Part shown: positions 56,885 to 64,000 of the stretch, piece after piece | Numbering within the stretch: position 1 is the first letter of the stretch | Layout: each line of letters opens with the position of its first letter | Assembly (NCBI GenBank): GCA_030386875.1 | Contig: CM059578.1 | Span: forward strand, 25,157,009-25,221,008 | Source: Morinoia aosen | Taxonomy: Eukaryota > Arthropoda > Malacostraca > Amphipoda > Talitridae | Length of the DNA stretch: 64,000 nt | Direction of reading: 5' to 3' | Notes under the pieces: model-generated | Told to the model about the DNA's origin: nothing | The model's database searches: none | Seen by the model: the letters and a program-made list of their open reading frames with translations, nothing else | Translations under genes and position numbers: made by a program

Positions 56885-57000
56885 AATGGTCAGGCGGCAG
56901 CGGTGGTCAGCGTAGGCCTATGCCGGCCTGTAAGGCGCGCTGCCATTGGTCAAGGCCGGACAAAGCGGACCAATGGGAGCGCAGTGTACTGCTTTAAAGA
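56881..57000. promoter_or_regulatory. CCAAT cluster 3, GC-rich
   Basis: CCAAT at 56883 and 56970, ATTGG at 56945. CCATTGGTC (56943-56951) and GACCAATGG (56968-56976) form a 9-bp inverted pair. GGCCTATGCCGGCC and GGCGCGC add CpG. It lies between two arrays. Regulatory function is speculative. Confidence 0.3.
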
Positions 57001-57011
57001 GAACGCGCGTT

Positions 57012-57880
57012 CCTTAAAGATGAACGTCTGCAGCACCGCAGTGTCCATACTGCCATAATTCGGGCCTTTTATGGGTGCTGGCGTGCTTATGGCTGCTGCT
57101 GTCCATATGTCCATAACTGGACCTCTTTATGGTGAACGCCTGCCGCAGTGTCCATATTCTGCCATAATTCGGGCCTTTTATGGGTGCTGGCGTGCTTATG
57201 GCTGCTGCTGTCCATATGTCCATAACTGGACCTCTTTATGGTGAACGCCTGCGGCAGTGTCCATATTCTGCCATAATTCGGGCCTTTTATGGGTGCTGGC
57301 GTGCTTATGGCTGCTGCTGTCCATATGTCCATAACTGGACCTCTTTATGGTGAACGCCTGCCGCAGTGTCCATATTCTGCCATAATTCGGGCCTTTTATG
57401 GGTGCTGGCGTGCTTATGGCTGCTGCTGTCCATATGTCCATAACTGGACCTCTTTATGGTGAACGCCTGCGGCAGTGTCCATATTCTGCCATAATTCGGG
57501 CCTTTTATGGGTGCTGGCGTGCTTATGGCTGCTGCTGTCCATATGTCCATAACTGGACCTCTTTATGGTGAACGCCTGCCGCAGTGTCCATATTCTGCCA
57601 TAATTCGGGCCTTTTATGGGTGCTGGCGTGCTTATGGCTGCTGCTGTCCATATGTCCATAACTGGACCTCTTTATGGTGAACGCCTGCGGCAGTGTCCAT
57701 ATTCTGCCATAATTCGGGCCTTTTATGGGTGCTGGCGTGCTTATGGCTGCTGCTGTCCATATGTCCATAACTGGACCTCTTTATGGTGAACGCCTGCCGC
57801 AGTGTCCATATTCTGCCATAATTCGGGCCTTTTATGGGTGCTGGCGTGCTTATGGCTGCTGCTGTCCATATCTGGTTCTT
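57012..57880. repeat. Minisatellite, 109-bp unit, 8 copies in 218-bp dimers
   Basis: The unit contains CATAATTCGGGCCTTTTATG, GGTGCTGGCGTGCTTATGGC, TGCTGCTGTCCATATGTCC and ATAACTGGACCTCTTTATGG. The only regular difference is CTGCCGCAG against CTGCGGCAG, which alternate strictly over seven units. The first unit is a variant (GATGAACGTCTGCAGCACCG). The 109-bp length shifts the frame each unit, giving a ladder of overlapping false frames. Confidence 0.97.
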
Positions 57881-58280
57881 CGTGGGGTCCAGTTTTATGG
57901 GTGTCCGTGTGACCATAACTGGATCCGTTTATGGTTATTTACGCATTCGAGTGTGTGTGTGCGTTGGTGTGTTGTGTTTGTGTGTGTTGTTGTTGTGTGT
58001 GTTGTGTGTATGTTGTGTGTGTGTTGCTGTTGTGCGTGTATGTGTGTGTGTGTTGTTGTTGTGTTTTGTGGTGTGTGTGTTGCTGTTGTGTGTGGGCGTG
58101 TGTGTGTGAGTATAAAATTAATTTGCTTGCGTTTATTTGGAAAATCATTAATTTGTTGCTAATTGATTGCATTGTGCGCGTATATTCAAATACCAAAAAC
58201 AACACACACACATATATAAGTATAAATGAAAATGCGTCCCATTTCTCGTGCTTGTGTGCGTGTGTATGTGTGTGAACATA
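57881..58280. repeat. Decayed 109-bp unit, then TG-rich microsatellite
   Basis: 57881-57935 is a mutated partial unit (ATAACTGGATCCGTTTATGG). TG runs with GTTGTTGTTG and GTTGCTGTTGTG interruptions fill 57948-58110; GTGTTGCTGTTGTG occurs twice about 60 bp apart. A CA run and a TG run lie at 58200-58275. Confidence 0.8.
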
Positions 58281-58730
58281 CGCGCTGCCTGAAATCGTGC
58301 TTGTTAACTGCGGTGGGTCAAACCGCAGTTCAATATTCAATTCAAATTTAAAGTCAATTGTGGTAATCAACTTTGAAAAAAATAGCAAACATTAACTGGA
58401 ACAGGCTTTCATTTAGCTTTCATTAAGTATTTATAACGTATGAGTTAGTGACTGCAGGTGGGTCAGCAGCACTATGAAAATCACCTCAGTGACCACCGGT
58501 GGGTTCCTTCACAGGAACTGTGTTAAATATTAAGGCTAATCAAGCTTAAAGAGCACTTAGTCCATTGTACCAAAGAAAACACGGCCAAATTGAGACTTGT
58601 TAATTAGGCCTATGGAACGAACGCAAGAAGCACTTCAAGTTAACGAGAACAATAATTAACACTAAATTAGGAGCATTTGACGCAGAGTAACAGGTGAGGG
58701 TAAGGAGGAGTCGCGCGAGGGTCAAGTGGC
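58281..58730. repeat. Low-copy region with dispersed repeat D2, copy 1
   Basis: 58390-58490 (ACTGGAACAGGCTTTCATTT ... CATTAAGTATTTATAA ... GTCAGCAGCACTATGAAAAT) matches 59213-59345 with many changes. GTGACCACCGGTGGG is a partial palindrome. No gene. Confidence 0.6.
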
Positions 58731-58903
58731 CCATAGACGATCAATTTAATTGTCAATATCTTTGACTCAATATATTGATGAAATTTTTTTTGCCCACTAA
58801 GTCAATTATTTGACGGTCGTCAATGAAGCCAACAGACGTTCAATTAAATTGTCAATATTCATTATTAACAATTATATTGACAATAAAATTGATCGTCTAT
58901 GGC
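58731..58903. mobile_element. 173-bp palindromic MITE (family M2)
   Basis: CCATAGACGATCAATTTAAT... at the left is matched by ...AAAATTGATCGTCTATGG at the right. The ~30-bp terminal repeats differ at about one base and continue with TTGTCAATAT/ATATTGACAA. The interior has TTGACG-GT-CGTCAA and GTCAA-TTAT-TTGAC hairpins. GGCC abuts both ends, which obscures the target duplication. Non-coding. The superfamily is unassigned. Confidence 0.88.
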
Positions 58904-59212
58904 CGCTAAAGGTACCTAGAACAAAAGAAATAGAACATAAACAACGGAACGATTACGTCGAACACTGATTATTCTATGGACATAAATCGAGGATGCAGCA
59001 CCGAAGTAATGAGGTTATGACACAAGAAAATGCTGACCAGCAGCATGGATGTCACAAAGGAAGAAACGGAGTGAGCGTCACACTCTCTCGGCCACAAACT
59101 ATAAAGCGAAATAAGCAAAGGAATTTACCTTAAGGTGTCAAAGGAATTTTGATACTTCATTATTATCGCTAAAAGATCCTAACAGTAATGAGCAATTTTG
59201 AGTGGAGAAAAC
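58904..59212. other. Low-copy region
   Basis: AT-rich with no array, ORF or element recognised. Confidence 0.4.
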
Positions 59213-59345
59213 GTTTACTGGAATGTGCCTTCATTTCATTTTTATTAAGTATTAATGAATGTGCCTTCATTTCATTTTTATTAAGTATTTATAAAAAATT
59301 AGTTTGTGACCACTGGTCCGTCAGCAGCATGATGAAAATTCCCTG
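59213..59345. repeat. Dispersed repeat D2, copy 2, with internal tandem copy
   Basis: GAATGTGCCTTCATTTCATT and the next 13 bases occur twice in tandem (about 59220 and 59257). The remainder aligns with 58410-58490 through GTCAGCAGCATGATGAAAAT. Confidence 0.65.
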
Positions 59346-60337
59346 CGCGGCATTTTGAATATTCCCCGAAAATTCCACACCGCGGCCAATTTGTTGAAGA
59401 TATTGTAATTACTTTTAAAAAAATTCCTATCATTTCCAACACCGCAATTCCCAAATGCAGCAACAGACATACGATGAGAAAACTTTGTAATTTGTACTCT
59501 ATTTACGTAAAACGCTAGATATAATAAAGACTTTCCCAAAATTATACGTTTCCTATTCGGAAATATATCTTAAAAAAATATATACATATACATATACATA
59601 CATATATTTATATCACAACAATTCACCCCGAAATGGCATTCCCACTCACATTCCCTATAACCACAAATAAAACCCTCAAGAAAACACTCTAATTTTTGAT
59701 GTTCCTGACTCCTTTCCAATGTCCTACACGAGACAGAAAATGCAGTTTTCAGGATTTTTTCCCCTCGAAAGTCCGATTTTGGCTCGGAAGAACTCGACTG
59801 AATTTCCCGGAAAGAACTCCAACTTAATCCGAAGTCAGAGCCCCATAAAAGAGTCCGAACATCGCAGTCCAGCCCGCGTCACAAGGTCGAGAGTCCCGTA
59901 GGAATAGCACAGGGCCTCGCCCTTACCGTCAGATTAAAACTGCCAGATTCTTCCCTGGCCTGGACATTTATTAGATGCGCCGAAACTCTTAGAAATGCTC
60001 GAGATGTTTATTGTGTATAAACAGAATAAACACGATAAACAAACCCCATAGGCAATAAACATGACCTTAATACGGTCTCCTCTTCTGCCCAGAATATTTT
60101 CCGTGTCAAAAAAGGGGATTTCTTCGAGTGCTGCCGCAAGATTTGTGCGCCAACTTTAGGTGCGAGTATTTCTCTCGTATTCTGGATACGGGAATTTCGG
60201 AGTCAGAATTACTACGCGCGAACGACGGGCGTAAATTTCACGAGTGTCCGCCGTCGCGATCTAGTCCCAAAACTTTACAGGGTCGAGGAGGCTGACTTTT
60301 TGATGCTGGTTTTTGGTTTCTGATTTTGTCGTAGCGA
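59346..60337. other. Low-copy region with a CpG-richer part
   Basis: An AT microsatellite-like stretch at 59570-59612, then a more balanced stretch to 60337 with CG-containing motifs (GGTCGAGAGTCCCG, GCGCGAACGACGGGCG, CCGCCGTCGCGATC). A 60-codon plus frame (59719-59901) has no recognised motif. Possible gene-proximal DNA but nothing callable. Confidence 0.4.
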
Positions 60338-60602
60338 CGCTTGTAAAATGTGGGGCTCAATCCACTTGTAAAATGCGTGTGTTAGTCCACTTGTAAAATG
60401 GGGGGCTCAATCCACTTGTAAAATGCGTGTGTTAATCCACTTGTAAAATGGGGGCTCAATCCACCTGTAAATGCGTGTGTTGGTCCACTTGCATAATGCA
60501 TGTGTTAATCTAGGTGCTAAATGTGGGGCTCAATCCACTTGTAAAGTGGATGTTTCAATCCAGGTGTAAAATGCATGGCTCAACCCACTTGTAAAATGAA
60601 GA
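60338..60602. repeat. Minisatellite, 25-bp unit in 50-bp dimers, about 10 units
   Basis: CCACTTGTAAAATG is followed alternately by GGGGGCTCAAT and CGTGTGTTAGT, four alternations, then more diverged units. Confidence 0.92.
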
Positions 60603-61140
60603 CCCCATCAAAATATTTTTGCAAAATTAAAATATTAAATATTAAAACCCGGACCGGTTTCAAAGAACAGTATCAACAGATACCATCGCCAGATAAATCC
60701 AGCTGATCGATACAATAAAAATTTATTTAAACGCTACTAACGAAATCAACACACATGAACACAGAGCGGCCGTGGGTATTGTAGATAAAATAATATCAAG
60801 GACGCCATTGAAAGGAATATAAGCTTATGTCAGGAAAAATCTACGGGAAATATTCCCGAAGATGAGAAACATTTCAAAACTTTGACTGCGATGTGAGCCA
60901 CCGGTGGTACACGGAGAGAATTTTCATAATTTTGATGACCAACCAGGAGTCACACACTCAATTTTCATAAACACTTAATCAAAGCCTAAATAATGGCACA
61001 ATCAAGTCCATGTTCGCTGTCTTCAACATTGCTTTGTACAATTGACTTTAAATTTGATTAGAATCTTAAACTTCAGTTTTAACCGCCGCTGTTAAAGTGT
61101 CAATTAAATATATTTGTGGGTAGCTGTCTTATACACTTAA
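60603..61140. other. Low-copy AT-rich region
   Basis: No array, ORF or element recognised. Confidence 0.4.
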
Positions 61141-61220
61141 CTTGTTTGTTTGCTTGTCTGCTTGCGTGCTTGTTTGCTTGGTTGTTTGTTTGTTTGTTCG
61201 TTTGTTTGTTTGCATAATAT
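61141..61220. repeat. TTTG/CTTG tetranucleotide array
   Basis: TTGTTTGCTTGTCTGCTTGC, GGTTGTTTGTTTGTTTG and variants, about 19 tetramers. Confidence 0.9.
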
Positions 61221-61950
61221 TTCCATCTATGTACCTTCAGATATTGCAAGCGCAGAAATTAACGGAACCAAGTAAATAAATAAACATAATAAATAATTAC
61301 CTAATAACTAATTTTAAATTAACAAATTAAATTAACTAATAATCAACTACTATTAGTAAATAATTAACAATAAATAAAATAACCAAGTAAATAAATAGAA
61401 TATATGCACAACTTCCGATCAGCTTGTTAACGCCTCACGTTGTGTAGTGCACACCTGAACGTAACGTAATGACAACAAAATTCTATGGCATAAATGATAG
61501 TCAATATTAGTAAATATTTATTCTCGTAATATAATCTGAAGGATTATAAAAAGAAAAAGGAAAGGATTTTAGAAGGAGAAATTTCAGGCACTTCACGTCA
61601 TCGATACGAGCACCACATAGCTTCAGTTGTTCAAGTAATCTATGACTAATTAATCTGTTCTAATTAATCGAAAGCTAATTAGCTTGACTATGAATAAGCT
61701 TGAACAATTGCTACTTAATCTAACAAATTTTCTCATACTAGTTAGTGCCATAACATATTTACCAAGTGCAACTAATGGTTCGTGTTTCTTACGCTCAAAT
61801 TTAGGAAGCTCACTAGTGAGGTACTATTTTATAGGGCCATTTTTGACGGCGCGAGTGGGCCAGCTTTGTGAAATGTGTTGATGGGGAGAAATGGTGATTT
61901 TATGAAATTGTAATGATCAGGTCTGACGTGAGAATTATGCTCATTTAGGA
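61221..61950. other. AT-rich region with palindromes
   Basis: AATAAATAATTA-like low complexity to 61400. AAGCTAATTAGCTT (61672-61685) is a 14-bp palindrome. TTGTTCAAG (about 61628) and CTTGAACAA (about 61699) flank it as an inverted pair. Confidence 0.5.
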
Positions 61951-62205
61951 CACGTATTGCTAATATTGTAGAGTAAATATCGATATGTATAGTGACGTGA
62001 AGACGTATTGCTAATATTGTAGAGAAAATATCGATATGTATAGTGACGTGAAGACGTATTGCTAATATTGTAGAGAAAATATCGATATGTATAGTGACGT
62101 GAAGACGTATTGCTAATATTGTAGAGAAAATATCGATATGTATAGTGACGTGAAGACGTATTGCTAATATTGTAGACCAAATACTGGTATGTAGTGACAT
62201 GAAGG
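61951..62205. repeat. Minisatellite, 51-bp unit, about 5 copies
   Basis: The unit is GACGTATTGCTAATATTGTA, GAGAAAATATCGATATGTAT, AGTGACGTGAA. Three inner copies are identical and the outer two diverge (GAGTAAAT; GACCAAATACTGG). Confidence 0.96.
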
Positions 62206-62652
62206 TCGTCACTTCCAATACAATATTACACGCCAACAAAACAATGATTTTTTTATTTCAAAAAACTTTATAAAATGAAAAAAAATTTTACGACGAAATT
62301 ACTTGAGTTTCTTACATAATGAAATATTTCGCACTAATGTTGTGCAGAAGCTCACATGCGTATATCTGAAAGTAGAAATAATGTATATGCTTTATAGATA
62401 TTTTTGAGAAGAAGAAACAAGCTTAAGATAGGATTAATTCCCGTTTAAAAAATTTCAGATTACATTATGGGCATAACTATTCATATTACAATAAGATTTC
62501 ACTTGATACGTTTTCTACTGTCATCGACCGTCGATAATCGTCAGCGCCAAGAAAACTGATGCATTAAAAATGACGGCATCGTTTACGCGCCGTGAATTAA
62601 CGTAGTTACTGAATTAACGTAGCCTTGATGTTCTTTATCTTGCGTTGTTTAT
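62206..62652. other. Low-copy AT-rich region
   Basis: No feature recognised. GAATTAACGTAG is duplicated at about 62594-62624. Confidence 0.4.
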
Positions 62653-62985
62653 TGATAATTGAAATGTGCCGTATCAGTTATTGAAATGTGCCGTATCAGT
62701 TATTGAAATGTGCCTTATCAGTTATTGAAATGTGCCGTATCAGTTATTGAAATGTGCCGTATCAGTTATTGAAATGTGCCGTATCAGTTATTGAAATGTG
62801 CCGTATCAGTTATTGAAATGTGCCGTATCAGTTATTGAAATGTGCTGTATTAGTTATTGAGGAGTATTGCATTACATTAATCATTGAGGTGTGTTGTATT
62901 AGTTATTGAGGTGTGTTGGATCCGTTATTGAGGTGTGTTGGATCCGTTATTGAGGTGTGTTGGATTAGATATAGCAGCGTTGTAT
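62653..62985. repeat. Minisatellite, 22-bp unit, about 15 copies
   Basis: TTATTGAAATGTGCCGTATC then AG, nearly perfect to 62840. It then grades into TTATTGAGGTGTGTTGGATC-type units. Confidence 0.95.
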
Positions 62986-63049
62986 CATCGAAAATTCCCA
63001 AGTCGACAATAAAACTGAAGGGTTGAAACTTCAAAGAAATGTACGACTG

Positions 63050-64000
63050 TCCACGGCAACAAACGATAAACCAAGAAATGCGACCAGCAACAGACGATAA
63101 ACCAAGAAATGCGACCAGCAACAGACGATAAACCAAGAAATGCGACCAGCAACAGACGATAAACCAAGAAATGCGACCAGCAACAGACGATAAACCAAGA
63201 AATGCGACCAGCAACAGACGATAAACCAAGAAATGCGACCAGCAACAGACGATAAACCAATTAAGAAATGCGACCAGCAACAGACGATAAACCAATTAAG
63301 AAATGCGACCAGCAACAGACGATATACCAAGAAATGCGACCAGCAACAGACGATAAACCAATTAAGAAATGCGACCAGCAACAGACGATTAACCAATTAA
63401 GAAATGCGACCAGCAACAGACGATAAACCAAGAAATGCGACCAGCAACAGACGATAAACCAATTAAGAAATGCGACCAGCAAAAGACGATAAACCAAGAA
63501 ATGCGACCAGCAACAGACGATAAACCAAGAAATGCGACCAGCAACAGACGATAAACCAAGAAATGGGACCAGCAACAGCTAGACGATAAACCAAGAAATG
63601 CGACCAGCAACAGACGATAAACCAATTTAGAAATGCGACCAGCAACAGACGATAAACCAATTAAGAAATGCGATCAGCAACAGACGATATACCAAGAAAT
63701 GCGACCAGCAACAGACGATAAACCAATTTAGAAATGCGACCAGCAACAGACGATAGACCAATTAAGAATTGCGACCAGCAACAGACGATATACCAAGAAA
63801 TGCGACCAGCAACGGACGATAAACCAAGAAATGGGACCAGCAACAGCTAGACGATAAACCAAGAAATGCGACCAGCAACAGACGATAAACCAATTTAGAA
63901 ATGCGACCAGCAACAGACGATAAACCAATTAAGAAATGCGATCAGCAACAGACGATAAACCAAGAAAAGCGACCAGCAACAGACGATAAACGAAGAAATG
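63050..64000. repeat. Minisatellite, 31/35-bp unit, about 29 copies, cut by window end
   Basis: The unit is GCGACCAGCAACAGACGATA then AACCAAGAAAT; a longer class has AACCAATTAAGAAAT. A marked variant (GGGACCAGCAACAGCTAG) occurs at 63565 and 63833. Overlapping Leu/Val/Ser-rich minus-strand frames are artefacts. Confidence 0.97.

Noticed and set aside
1..64000. Telomeric repeats or rDNA
   Set aside because: No TTAGG/TTAGGG-type array and no rRNA-like segment was seen on either strand.

Overview
The window reads as eukaryotic nuclear DNA, probably from an invertebrate and possibly an arthropod. It is AT-rich and has no dense coding. It carries a decayed non-LTR retrotransposon reverse transcriptase, a tRNA-derived SINE with A and B boxes, several palindromic MITEs, a mid-size DNA transposon family with TA target duplications, and splice and TATA consensus sequences. 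I cannot name the species. No rRNA gene, intact tRNA, CRISPR array, bacterial operon or complete known protein gene is visible. By my own tally roughly 40-45% of the 64 kb is tandem repeat, in more than 45 unrelated families with units of 5 to 109 bp.

Layout. Bases 1-14.9 kb: back-to-back minisatellites (40, ~36, 32, ~32, 16-17 and 29 bp units) with short spacers, TG/CA hairpins and a possible Tc1/mariner transposase scrap. 14.9-24.6 kb: a 108-bp MITE, a 25-bp array, a GC-rich hairpin beside a 22-base G run, a 12-bp G-rich array, a 2.6-kb array of 58/59-bp units, a 32-bp array and a CA-rich array with a 120-bp higher-order period. 24.6-34.6 kb: low-copy AT-rich DNA, a second MITE, a dispersed repeat, then 24-, 20-, 20- and 38-bp arrays. 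34.6-48 kb is the least repetitive part. It holds the reverse transcriptase fossil, a third MITE, a promoter-like region (CCAAT cluster, E-box, TATA and splice donor, 38.83-39.16 kb), two copies of a ~1.63-kb DNA transposon, one short candidate coding ORF and the SINE. 48-58 kb is a compound block: polypurine arrays, a CCAAT cluster, a 3.84-kb array of 30-bp units, a G-rich 11-bp array, a 35-bp array, another CCAAT cluster and a 109-bp array. 58-64 kb: a 173-bp MITE, low-copy DNA and four further arrays, the last cut by the window end.

Recurring behaviour. Many arrays have homogeneous cores and decayed edges, as expected from unequal exchange. Several show higher-order periods that can be read directly: 1,500 bp, 264 bp, 218 bp, 120 bp, 100 bp and 50 bp. 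The most interesting items are the exact 1,500-bp duplication inside the 30-bp array, the run of CCAAT/ATTGG motifs across 50-57 kb, the strictly alternating centre base of a palindrome in the 109-bp array, and the paired DNA transposon, whose only conserved reading frame differs between copies mostly at synonymous sites.

There is no gene network to describe. The plausible functional pieces are the promoter-like region near 39 kb and the short ORF near 43 kb, and both are inferences from sequence alone. All repeat coordinates and copy counts were read by eye and may be off by a few bases or a unit.
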